DNA of 64,000 nucleotides from the NCBI GenBank assembly GCA_964522105.1, contig CAZFVA010000002.1:1-64000 (forward strand). Direction: 5' to 3'. This DNA is from JAGOFO01 sp964522105 (GTDB lineage: Bacteria > Myxococcota_A > UBA9042 > DTJE01). Made by a program: the position numbers and the translations under genes. Numbering within the stretch: the stretch's first letter is position 1; the number at the start of each line of letters is the position of its first letter. Of the stretch, positions 24,448 through 32,758 are shown in pieces. The notes beneath the pieces are model-generated. The model was not told the origin of the DNA and made no database searches. It saw nothing but the letters and a program-made list of their open reading frames with translations.

Positions 24448-25326
24448 GTGACGGTTAGCAAAGTATTCCGTGATAGTCCGCAGGTTGAACACATTGTCAG
24501 GCTTGCGCTGGCAGAAGATATAGGGACTGGAGATGTCACGACCGATTCGGTGATACCTGCGGGTACGATGGCTGTCGGACGCATCGTAGCCAGGCGGTCC
24601 GGAATCATAGCCGGTCTGCCGGTTGCCGAAATCGTCTTTGGTCTGGTTGACCCTGACATAATATTTGAACCCCACGTCAAAGACGGGGATTCCATAGTTC
24701 CGGATCAGATTGTGGCGCTCGTTTCGGGGCCTGCCGCATCCCTTCTGAAATCTGAACGGACGGCCTTGAATTTCCTGATGAGAATGTCAGGTATAGCTTC
24801 GTCAGTCGCCAGTTTTGTAGATGCTCTTGCCGGCACCGGCATTAAACTGCTTGATACCCGTAAGACGACCCCGGGGCATCGCGTTCTGGATAAGTACGCT
24901 GTGGTGATGGGCGGCGGATTTAATCACAGGATGAGTCTGGCCGGTGGCGTGCTTATCAAGAACAATCACATTTCGACTTGTGGCGGTGTCGAAGCTGCCG
25001 TCCGTGCGGCGCGGGCCGGTGCCCCGGTTACACTGAAGGTCGAAATTGAGGTGCGCACGTCGGCTGAAGCGGTGGCGGCGGCAACTGCCGGTGCGGACAT
25101 TCTTTTACTGGACCATATGACGCCGGCCCAGGCTAAGGAAGTGCGCAGGATCGTTGGTGACAGGATTTTGCTTGAGGTTTCAGGGAACATGACGCCGCAG
25201 AAGGCACTTAAATATGCCGGGTGTGGCGTGGATTACGTTTCGTCCGGTTCAATAACGTACGAGGCCGGATGGCTCGACCTGTCCATGTACCTTGATCTTG
25301 GAGTATGCGAAGGCCATGTGTCCTGA
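24448..25326 (+). CDS. nadC: nicotinate-nucleotide pyrophosphorylase (carboxylating)
   Basis: Quinolinate phosphoribosyltransferase: quinolinate + PRPP gives nicotinate mononucleotide, CO2 and PPi, in de novo NAD synthesis. The 292-residue product has LAEDIGTGDVTTDSVIP, ERTALNFLMRMSGIAS, LLDTRKTTPGHRVLDKYAV and GGGFNHRMSL followed by the LIKNNHI motif. GTG 24448 follows TGGAGG. It opens an operon whose genes mostly overlap: birA starts 11 bases before its end. nadA and nadB are not in the window. Confidence 0.96.
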   Translation: MTVSKVFRDSPQVEHIVRLALAEDIGTGDVTTDSVIPAGTMAVGRIVARRSGIIAGLPVAEIVFGLVDPDIIFEPHVKDGDSIVPDQIVALVSGPAASLLKSERTALNFLMRMSGIASSVASFVDALAGTGIKLLDTRKTTPGHRVLDKYAVVMGGGFNHRMSLAGGVLIKNNHISTCGGVEAAVRAARAGAPVTLKVEIEVRTSAEAVAAATAGADILLLDHMTPAQAKEVRRIVGDRILLEVSGNMTPQKALKYAGCGVDYVSSGSITYEAGWLDLSMYLDLGVCEGHVS

Positions 25327-26125
25327 GACGGTCTGTAAAATACTGAGGTCGCCTGAAGAAGCAGGTGGCATTAATGCTTTGTTTGCAGGGCAGGTTGACA
25401 GCACACAGAGTGTCGCCGCGAAGCTGGCGATTGAAGGCGCCCCTGCGGGAACTGTCGTAATTGCGGGCACTCAGACCAGTGGTCGCGGACGCATGGGACG
25501 GCGGTGGCTTTCACCTGAGGGTGGTTTGTACGCAAGTGTGATTCTGCGGCCTTCCCTGCCGGTTGAAAAGTGGGCGGCGATTACCGTTCACGCCGGTATC
25601 GCGGTAGTATTGCATTCAAGGGCTGCCGGCGTTTCCCGGGCGGTTCTGAAATGGCCTAACGATTGTCTTGTCGATGGACGAAAGTTGTGCGGCCTGCTTG
25701 CTGAATCGTTTCCCGGGGACGGTTTTGTTGTTCTTGGCATAGGTATGAATGTGAACTGGTGCGATGATCTGGCCGGGACCGGCAGCCTTGATGGCGGGTA
25801 TGACGCGATTGCGCTGGCGCAGGTGACCGACGTTGACCTGGACCAGTTCTGTTCAAGCCTTATTAAATCCGTTATTAACGCAGTTGATGTGGCTGATCGC
25901 GGTGCCCCGGTTGATTTCGATGTTGCGCGTTCAATTTTGTGGACAGACGGAACGGTCGAAGTTGATTGTGGCGAAAGTTGCTCGATTGTTGCCGGTTTAC
26001 CGGCCGGCATTGTTTCGGGCGACGTTCATGGTGTTGATGGGAACGGACGTCTGATGCTCAGATTGCCGGACGGGAAGATCAGGGCTTTGTCATGCGGTGA
26101 GGTTTTGCATGCTCGCAGTCGTTGA
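25316..26125 (+). CDS. birA: biotin-[acetyl-CoA-carboxylase] ligase, no DNA-binding domain
   Basis: Attaches biotin to the biotin carboxyl carrier of acetyl-CoA carboxylase and similar enzymes. The 269-residue product has the ATP/biotin loop GRGRMGRRW, the KWPNDCLVDGRKLCGLL motif and LGIGMNVNW, with a short C-terminal domain. It lacks the N-terminal winged helix of E. coli BirA, so it is a monofunctional class I enzyme that should not repress transcription. ATG 25316 is preferred over a TTG at 25292. It overlaps nadC and coaX. Confidence 0.95.
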   Translation: MCPETVCKILRSPEEAGGINALFAGQVDSTQSVAAKLAIEGAPAGTVVIAGTQTSGRGRMGRRWLSPEGGLYASVILRPSLPVEKWAAITVHAGIAVVLHSRAAGVSRAVLKWPNDCLVDGRKLCGLLAESFPGDGFVVLGIGMNVNWCDDLAGTGSLDGGYDAIALAQVTDVDLDQFCSSLIKSVINAVDVADRGAPVDFDVARSILWTDGTVEVDCGESCSIVAGLPAGIVSGDVHGVDGNGRLMLRLPDGKIRALSCGEVLHARSR

Positions 26126-26912
26126 TATTGGAAATACAAATACGGTTTTCGGGATATACGACAAGTCGGAATTGCTGACTACATTCAGGCTGTCGTCGCG
26201 CCGCGATTCCACCATAGATGAATATGCCCTGATTATTCAGGGGTTGCTGCGTCTGCATCATATTGACGTTGCGGCGATCGAGGCGGTCTGCATCGCCAGT
26301 GTCGTCCCGTCGCTCGGGCCGGTTTTCGAGACTGTGGTCAAGACTTTGTTCGGTGTTGAGCCACTGGTCGTTGGTCCCGGCACAAAAACTGGAATTTCGA
26401 TCTGTTATGAAAATACGTCGGAAGTCGGGGCTGATCGCATCGTCAATGCAGTGGCGGCGCACGCAAAATACAGCGGCCACATCATCGTGATAGATTTTGG
26501 AACCGCGACCACATTTGATGCGGTTACTGCATCAGGTCAGTATCTTGGCGGCGCAATTGTTCCGGGAATAACGATGGGCCTCGAAGCGCTCTCCATACGG
26601 ACTGCAAGGCTTCCGATGGTCAGTTTTGCAAGACCGGAAGCTGTAATTGGAAGAAATACGGTATCCAGCATACAGTCCGGGGCGTTCTGGGGTCAGGTGT
26701 CGATGGTGGAAGGCCTTACGACAAGAATGAAGCTGGAATTTGACGGTCCTGTGCTGGTAATTGCAACTGGTGGGCTGGCCCCTCTGATTTGCGGTGAGTG
26801 CAGTTTCATTGATCATATGGACAGTAATCTGACCATGGAAGGCCTGCGGCTGATATGGGAAAAGAATAGAATTGGAGTAAACTTCTACCGTGGAAAAACT
26901 GAGAAAAACTGA
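26109..26912 (+). CDS. coaX: type III pantothenate kinase
   Basis: First step of coenzyme A synthesis: ATP-dependent phosphorylation of pantothenate. The 267-residue product shows the ASKHA signatures VVDIGNTNTVFG (Asp 6), GADRIVNAVAA and IVIDFGTATTFDAV. ATG 26109 has GAGG 6 bases upstream and overlaps birA by 17 bases. The nadC-birA-coaX string groups cofactor genes and is common in deltaproteobacteria and firmicutes. Confidence 0.96.
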   Translation: MLAVVDIGNTNTVFGIYDKSELLTTFRLSSRRDSTIDEYALIIQGLLRLHHIDVAAIEAVCIASVVPSLGPVFETVVKTLFGVEPLVVGPGTKTGISICYENTSEVGADRIVNAVAAHAKYSGHIIVIDFGTATTFDAVTASGQYLGGAIVPGITMGLEALSIRTARLPMVSFARPEAVIGRNTVSSIQSGAFWGQVSMVEGLTTRMKLEFDGPVLVIATGGLAPLICGECSFIDHMDSNLTMEGLRLIWEKNRIGVNFYRGKTEKN

Positions 26913-29900
26913 TCGTCTGCCAGGTGCCGGGCGTTATGTAAGAGCGCTGGCCACCGTTGGCGGCGTTCTACTTATTGCCTGGACCGTCCTGTTCGCAGAT
27001 TTCTCACCACGTTCTGTCATATTCGACATCACTGGAAGTTCCAGCGCCGCTGCATCTGAAGCCGCTTCGAATGATCTTTCAAGACTTCGTCTTCTTACAA
27101 GGTGCGTGGGTTACATCAGGTCTGCTTACGTTGTTCCCGAGCGTGTCCGCCCGATGGCAATGCTGTCCGGGTCACTGAAAGCCGCCGAGGCGCTTGTTCC
27201 CGATCTGATGGTTACTTTCAACAATCAGGAACCGGAAAAAGCAACTTCGGTTGAAGTAAGAATAGGCGATGTGACCAAGGTATTTCCGCTGCAGAAAGTA
27301 AGCGACCTTTACCAGATGAACTGGCGCCTGCTTGATATCTTTGAGTTTATTTCCCCGAATCTTCCGTCTGACGTTAAATCCGAGGAAGTGGAATACGCGG
27401 CAATCAACGGGATGCTTCAGCCCCTGGATGAACATTCCATGTATCTTTCCCCTGATGCATTCGAGCAGATGCAGCTTGATACGCAGGGCCGTTTCGGTGG
27501 TCTTGGCATCGTCATTTCCAGTCGAAAAGGGTACGTGACGGTCGTCACTGTTATCGACGACACTCCGGCCTGGCGCAGTGGCTTGAAGACCGGCGATCAG
27601 ATCATTGAGATTGATGATGAATCGACAATGAACCTGTTGCTGACCGACGCCGTATCAAAGCTGCGCGGTGAGCCCGGTACTGAAGTCAGGATTCTGGTCG
27701 TTCGCAAGGGTTGGGACGAACCGAAGCCTTTCAAGCTTGAAAGGGCCGTAATCAAGGTTCAGAGCGTTAAATCTGAGGTGCTCGGTAACGGCATCGGGTA
27801 TGTGCGCCTTCTTCATTTTCAGGAAGACACCTCGGACGAGCTTTCCAGGCAGCTTTCCGAGTTGAAACGTAAAGATTCCCTGAAGGGGCTGGTGCTTGAT
27901 CTTCGTCAGGACCCGGGCGGTCTGCTTGATCAGGCCGTCAAGGTTGCCGACCTGTTTCTTCCGGACGGAACGGTCGTTGTGACTCAGGGTGAAGGCGACC
28001 GCATGAGGCAGGAATATCAGGCTGAACGTGGTGATGCCTTCGAGAATCTTCCTGTAGTAATGCTTGTTGATGGTGGAAGCGCCAGTGCCGCCGAGATAGT
28101 CGCCGGTGCCTTGAAATACAACGACAGGGCGCTGCTGGTTGGAAGTACAACTTTCGGAAAGGGCACTGTTCAGGTGATGTACGAAGTCGGGAAAGGGGCT
28201 TTGAAGCTTACTATTGCGCAGTATCTGATTCCCGGCGACCTGTCGATACAGGGCGTTGGAGTCGTTCCTGATATTGAACTGGTTCCTGCTTCGATCGGGA
28301 AAAAGAATATGTTCATGGGGCTTCCCGACTACAAGCGCTTCAGGAATCCCGAACGGCGTCTTGATGCTTTTGGAAAAATTGCTGATGACATCCCGCTTGA
28401 AGTGATTCCATATCTTGTCAAGCCGGCTGCAACGGAAGACGAAGAATCGGACGTTTATGAAGAACCGCCCGTTGAAGATGACAAGTTTGAAAAGGACGAG
28501 GCGATTGAAATTGCTGCCGGGATACTGACTGCCACGTCAGAATTGGCTGATGTTTCAAGGGCTTCTCAACTGAAGAACGGCTCGGCTGCCATATCTGCAT
28601 GGAAGGCCGCTCAGGACCGGAAGATATCTGTGGCACTCGAGGAAAGGTCGGTTGACTGGTCGTCCGGCCCTGTCGTTTCAAGTCCGCAGGTGTCGGCAGT
28701 ATTCAGTTATGGAACGAAACCGCTTGTGGCGGGATCTAACGCCGTTTTATCAATGTCAGTGACTAATAACAGTAATCTGCCGCTTTTCAGGGTCCGTTGC
28801 TCGACCAGCTCTGACAATAATCAACTTGATGCCCGGGAGTTCATTCTTGGTCGGATTGAGCCGGGAAAAACGGTGACCAGGGATGTCCACTTCAAGGTTC
28901 CAAGAGAGACGTGGGAACGTCGGGATCTGGTTGAATTCAGGTTGTATCAGAACGCTGTTGAAGGCATGTCGTCCGTCAAGGATGCCATCGTTGACTTTGT
29001 TCCCGTCAAGCACCCGCGCTTTGGTTTCGTCGGTCAGGTACTTGATCGCGGCGGTAATGGCGACGGGGTTCTTAATCCGGGGGAACGGGCCGACGTTGTT
29101 TTCAATGTTCAGAATCTTGGTGATGGTGATGCGCCAAAGGTCATGGCTTCACTGCGAAATCGAAGCGGTGAAGGGCTGTATCTGAGGTCGGGCCGCGAGA
29201 CTCTCAGTGACGGCATTCCGGCCGGTAAGTCCCGGACTGTCAAGTTCAAGGTCGAGAGACGTAAAGAAGATAAACCGGGTCAGGCAAAGGTGGAGTTTTC
29301 GGTTCTTGATCTTGCCATCCGTGAGTATCTGTCCGAGGAGATAGTGCTTGCGTCCAGTGCCGAGGCCGGTCAGGCGTTTACCGAAAGAGTCCGGGCTGTT
29401 CAGACGATCCGCCCTGATATCGAGATGTTGTCGGCCGCATCTGCAGATGCTCAGGTACTTCATGTAGTGCCTGAAGGAACAAAGTTGCGGTCAACAGGTT
29501 TCTTCCCGGGTTATTACAAGATCGATCTTCAAGATGGTCTGTGGGGTTTCATCAAAAGCGCTGATGTGCGCGAGCTGACTGAGGCTGTAAAATTTGATGA
29601 CGTTCCTGTGATACCGCTGGCTACCAATGTGGCGCCGTTTGTTGACGTTACATTTACGCCTGTTGTAGTCGAGGATCGGGCGACGCCGGTCAAGCCGGGA
29701 GAGGTCAGAACGACAGACATCAATGCCATCAGGGTTCAGGGAAAAATTGTTTTCGAGAATGGCAAAGCGGATATAAGAAGAAAGGTCCTGGTTTTCCGTG
29801 GTACCGACAAGGTGTATTTCTGGACGCGCAAAGGATCGCTTGACGAGCGTGTCGTCAACATCGACACAGTCGTAAAATTGCAGAAGGGACGTAACCCGCT

Positions 29901-29991
29901 GGCAGTTTATGCCATAGAGGGCTCTGACAGGTCTGCGGTCAGGCGTTATAACGTCTTTTTGTCAGAAAAAAACGGGGTGACCGGTGAGTAG
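26890..29991 (+). CDS. S41 tail-specific protease with long C-terminal extension
   Basis: Membrane-anchored or secreted C-terminal processing protease. Residues about 15-40 are a signal/anchor helix. A PDZ domain follows (FGGLGIVISSRKGY, then GLKTGDQIIEID). The S41 core has the motif GGSASAAEI with predicted nucleophile Ser 399 and GSTTFGKGTVQ with Lys 424, 25 residues apart as in Prc. Beyond residue about 480 comes a stretch of roughly 550 residues not found in CtpA/Prc: an acidic linker, two beta-sandwich-like domains (one with a D-x-x-x-N-x-D-G-x-L-x-P-G-E calcium-like turn), and an SH3-like piece near residue 870. Large S41 proteins of this shape occur in myxobacteria. The GTG start has GGAG upstream and overlaps coaX by 23 bases. 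Confidence 0.88.
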   Translation: MEKLRKTDRLPGAGRYVRALATVGGVLLIAWTVLFADFSPRSVIFDITGSSSAAASEAASNDLSRLRLLTRCVGYIRSAYVVPERVRPMAMLSGSLKAAEALVPDLMVTFNNQEPEKATSVEVRIGDVTKVFPLQKVSDLYQMNWRLLDIFEFISPNLPSDVKSEEVEYAAINGMLQPLDEHSMYLSPDAFEQMQLDTQGRFGGLGIVISSRKGYVTVVTVIDDTPAWRSGLKTGDQIIEIDDESTMNLLLTDAVSKLRGEPGTEVRILVVRKGWDEPKPFKLERAVIKVQSVKSEVLGNGIGYVRLLHFQEDTSDELSRQLSELKRKDSLKGLVLDLRQDPGGLLDQAVKVADLFLPDGTVVVTQGEGDRMRQEYQAERGDAFENLPVVMLVDGGSASAAEIVAGALKYNDRALLVGSTTFGKGTVQVMYEVGKGALKLTIAQYLIPGDLSIQGVGVVPDIELVPASIGKKNMFMGLPDYKRFRNPERRLDAFGKIADDIPLEVIPYLVKPAATEDEESDVYEEPPVEDDKFEKDEAIEIAAGILTATSELADVSRASQLKNGSAAISAWKAAQDRKISVALEERSVDWSSGPVVSSPQVSAVFSYGTKPLVAGSNAVLSMSVTNNSNLPLFRVRCSTSSDNNQLDAREFILGRIEPGKTVTRDVHFKVPRETWERRDLVEFRLYQNAVEGMSSVKDAIVDFVPVKHPRFGFVGQVLDRGGNGDGVLNPGERADVVFNVQNLGDGDAPKVMASLRNRSGEGLYLRSGRETLSDGIPAGKSRTVKFKVERRKEDKPGQAKVEFSVLDLAIREYLSEEIVLASSAEAGQAFTERVRAVQTIRPDIEMLSAASADAQVLHVVPEGTKLRSTGFFPGYYKIDLQDGLWGFIKSADVRELTEAVKFDDVPVIPLATNVAPFVDVTFTPVVVEDRATPVKPGEVRTTDINAIRVQGKIVFENGKADIRRKVLVFRGTDKVYFWTRKGSLDERVVNIDTVVKLQKGRNPLAVYAIEGSDRSAVRRYNVFLSEKNGVTGE

Positions 29992-30856
29992 CATGAAGGC
30001 AATCAGCAGCAAGGTCATAATCATCGGGTGTGCCATCGCCGTTTCCGCCATATTTGATGGCAGCGTCAGTGCGTCGCAGACAGTATCTGATGACGCCTAT
30101 ATGACGCACATGCAGCGGGGCGCTGCGCTGGTGGGAAAAAGAAAGAACGAAGAGGCCCTTGATGCCTTCAAGAGGGCCGTTCAGGCCGAGCCTCAGTCGC
30201 TTGACGCCTGTTTCAATGTGGGAAATCTTGCCAGGAAGTTGAAGCGCTGTGATGACGTTCTTCTGTACTTTACCTCATTTCTTTATCTGAGTCCCGGAAC
30301 TGAAGACGATTCGACTGCAAAAAAGGCTATCAGCGAATGTGTGGTTGAATCAAAAGGGTCAGGATTTTCAATCAAAACCGATCAGCCCGGATTCGAGGTT
30401 TTGGTCAACGGGCTTGTTTTTGGAAAGACTCCTGTTGCGGAAACCGAAATGATGCCAGGTAAATATCAGGTTTTGATTGCAAGGAATTCACCTGATTTTG
30501 AAGAGGTTGTGAAGACGGTTGAAGTTGTGGCGGGCAAGATGACTGTTGTTGATGTGGTACTGCCACGCAAGGTAACATACGGTTTCATGCAGGTGGCAAC
30601 AACCCCGGTTGATGGTGTTGATGTCTATCTTGAAGAAAAATTTGTTGGAAAAACCCCGATCGAAAAGATTCGTCTTGAGTCTGCAAAGAAACATTTTTTA
30701 AGACTCGAGATGAGCGGTTATGACAGTTGGATTCGGAATGTCGTGGTAGTTCGCGACAAAACTACAACGGTTACGGCTGTTCTTGAAAAGACAAAGGGTG
30801 AAAGCGGTACCGTTGAAAGGGCGGTCCCCGATCAGGTGGGAGTAGATGGAAAATAA
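29984..30856 (+). CDS. exported TPR and PEGA domain protein
   Basis: Secreted or periplasmic protein of 290 residues, function unknown. A signal segment covers residues 5-30. Two TPR-like helical pairs follow (ALVGKRKNEEALDAFKRAVQ and DACFNVGNLARKLKRC), then two PEGA domains (around GFEVLVNGLVFGKTPV and GVDVYLEEKFVGKTPI). PEGA domains are small beta-sandwiches common in surface proteins of myxobacteria. It overlaps the protease by 8 bases and the ricT-like gene by 11, so all are cotranslated. It could serve as an adaptor for the upstream protease; that is inference. Confidence 0.8.
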   Translation: MSSMKAISSKVIIIGCAIAVSAIFDGSVSASQTVSDDAYMTHMQRGAALVGKRKNEEALDAFKRAVQAEPQSLDACFNVGNLARKLKRCDDVLLYFTSFLYLSPGTEDDSTAKKAISECVVESKGSGFSIKTDQPGFEVLVNGLVFGKTPVAETEMMPGKYQVLIARNSPDFEEVVKTVEVVAGKMTVVDVVLPRKVTYGFMQVATTPVDGVDVYLEEKFVGKTPIEKIRLESAKKHFLRLEMSGYDSWIRNVVVVRDKTTTVTAVLEKTKGESGTVERAVPDQVGVDGK

Positions 30857-31883
30857 CGAGAACACAGGGTCTGTGAATGTTGCCGGACAGACTCCTGATA
30901 TTGCGACGCTTTGTGGCTCCGGTGGCGTGATTGTTGAGATTGGATGGGCCAGATTTCCGAAGTCCGGGAAGCAGGCCATGGCCGGATCTGACGACGCTTC
31001 GTTCAAAGCCGGAGATGTGCTGCTGGTGCGCACCGAACGCGGTGACATTTATGCCAGGGCAATGACGGATTCGGTTCGCCGGGTTCATTTAACTGCGGAT
31101 TTTGTCAAAATAGTCCGGGTTCTTCCAAAAGAAGAGGCCGAAGCAAATCTGGCCAGAGACGTAGTCAAGGAACAGGAATCCCGCAAGGTGTTTGTTGAAC
31201 AGGTTCGCAAGCACGGACTGGATATGCATCTTTCCGAGGTCGAGATAACCCACGGAGATTCAAGGATAGTCTTCTATTTCACTTCGCCTGGTCGTGTTGA
31301 TTTCAGGGCACTTGTCAGGGAACTTGCCGGTGCGTTGAAATCCAGGATCGAGCTGAGGCAGATTGGCGTTCGAGATGAAGCCAGATGTACCGGCGGTCTT
31401 GGTCCGTGCGGGCTTCCGCTGTGCTGTTCGTCTTTCCTGCGGGAGTTCACGACAGTTACAATCAGGATGGCCAAGGTTCAGGGGCTTGTGCCTAATCCGC
31501 AGAAGGTTTCAGGCCTCTGTGGCAGGCTTATGTGCTGTCTTGCTTATGAACATGGCGTTTACACCGACATGATGAAGGATCTGCCCAAAGCCGGGTCGGC
31601 GATAATGACGCCCAAAGGCGAGGGTCGGGTCAAGGAAGTCATGGTGATGCGCAACGTTATCAAGGTTGCGCTCGGCCCCGGTGTCGTCGAGGAGTTCACT
31701 TTAGATCAGCTCGGCTGCGCATGTGCAGGCGGGTGCCAGTGCGGCACTGACAGCACTGTTGTTGCTGACTCTGAAGACCCGCCCGCGCCCGAAGGTGCCG
31801 AAACGGCTGAAAAGGCTTCAGTCAGAAGGCCCAAGCCCAGGCCGCGCCGGCCGGACCGACCTGTAAACCCGAAGCAGCCCTGA
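30846..31883 (+). CDS. PSP1/RicT (YaaT) family protein
   Basis: Cytoplasmic protein of 345 residues with the PSP1 domain. The Cys signature is GLGPCGLPLCCSSFL followed by VSGLCGRLMCCLAYEH, matching RicT/YaaT of Bacillus, which forms an iron-sulfur-carrying complex with RicA and RicF that modulates RNase Y-dependent mRNA processing. No ricA or ricF partner is visible here. The C-terminal tail after residue about 290 is Ala/Pro-rich and basic, likely disordered. It is next to tatD, a pairing seen in firmicute and deltaproteobacterial genomes. Confidence 0.88.
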   Translation: MENNENTGSVNVAGQTPDIATLCGSGGVIVEIGWARFPKSGKQAMAGSDDASFKAGDVLLVRTERGDIYARAMTDSVRRVHLTADFVKIVRVLPKEEAEANLARDVVKEQESRKVFVEQVRKHGLDMHLSEVEITHGDSRIVFYFTSPGRVDFRALVRELAGALKSRIELRQIGVRDEARCTGGLGPCGLPLCCSSFLREFTTVTIRMAKVQGLVPNPQKVSGLCGRLMCCLAYEHGVYTDMMKDLPKAGSAIMTPKGEGRVKEVMVMRNVIKVALGPGVVEEFTLDQLGCACAGGCQCGTDSTVVADSEDPPAPEGAETAEKASVRRPKPRPRRPDRPVNPKQP

Positions 31884-31915
31884 TTCATTAAGTAGTTACG
31901 CTGCCGGGGTTTTGG

Positions 31916-32692
31916 ATGTTTACAGATTCCCACGCACATATAGACAGCATGTTTTTCAAGGACGAACTGCCCGGCGTGATTGCGCGATTTCGCGCGGCAG
32001 GTGTGGACAGGGTACTGACCGTCGGAAGCAGTGCAGATCTTGCGCATATCGAGGCCGCCGTCGCGACAGCTCATGATAATGCAGACGTCTTTGCGGCCGT
32101 TGGCGTTCATCCTCATGACGGTGACAGACTTACCGACGCGATTCTGGACAGGTTCGTGGTGCTGGCGGCAGATCCGAAGGTCAGGGCGATCGGGGAAACA
32201 GGGCTCGACTTTCATTACGATTTTTCATCCCGCGCTGGGCAGGTTGATGCGTTTGGCAGGCAGCTTGACCTGGCCACTCAACTGGGAATGCCGGTCGTAA
32301 TTCATTGCCGGGAGGCTCATTCGGAATGCATTGATCTTGTACGTTCCAGGCGCCTGCCTGACAGACCCGGCCAATTGCATTGCTTCACCGGTACGCTTGC
32401 CGAAGTCCGGGAGTGGCTTGACCTGGGTTTCATGATTTCAATTCCCGGCGTCGTGACATTCAAGAACATCGATGCGCTGATCGAGGCCGTCAGGTATGTA
32501 CCTGATGACGCACTTCTGATCGAGACCGATTCCCCTTATCTGGCGCCTGCGCCGATGCGCGGCAGGGTCAACGAACCGGCTTTTATTGTTCACACGGCAG
32601 CGGCCGTCGCCCGCATCCGCGGGGTATCGATAGAGCACATCGCCGCCGTCACAACCGTCAATGCCGACAGACTTTTTTGCTTCGATAACTGA
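31916..32692 (+). CDS. tatD: TatD family metal-dependent nuclease
   Basis: Amidohydrolase-fold DNase/exonuclease of the TatD/YcfH family. The 258-residue product has the metal ligands in DSHAHID, GETGLDFHYD, VVIHCREAHSE, LHCFTG and IETDSPYLAPAP, and the C-terminal NADRLF. It ends the nadC operon. The exact member (TatD, YcfH or YjjV type) cannot be decided here. Confidence 0.9.
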   Translation: MFTDSHAHIDSMFFKDELPGVIARFRAAGVDRVLTVGSSADLAHIEAAVATAHDNADVFAAVGVHPHDGDRLTDAILDRFVVLAADPKVRAIGETGLDFHYDFSSRAGQVDAFGRQLDLATQLGMPVVIHCREAHSECIDLVRSRRLPDRPGQLHCFTGTLAEVREWLDLGFMISIPGVVTFKNIDALIEAVRYVPDDALLIETDSPYLAPAPMRGRVNEPAFIVHTAAAVARIRGVSIEHIAAVTTVNADRLFCFDN

Positions 32693-32720
32693 TTGATTTT
32701 TTCAGGTTTTCCCCTAACAT
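32693..32720 (+). promoter_or_regulatory. promoter of the Cys-rich repeat lipoprotein
   Basis: TTGATT at 32693-32698 and TAACAT at 32715-32720, spaced by 16 bases, lie directly after tatD. Both match the consensus at four positions. Transcription would start near 32727, about 30 bases before the ATG. Confidence 0.4.
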
Positions 32721-32758
32721 TCTATATGGCGTCTAATCAGAATTCAGCGGGGGTTCCC

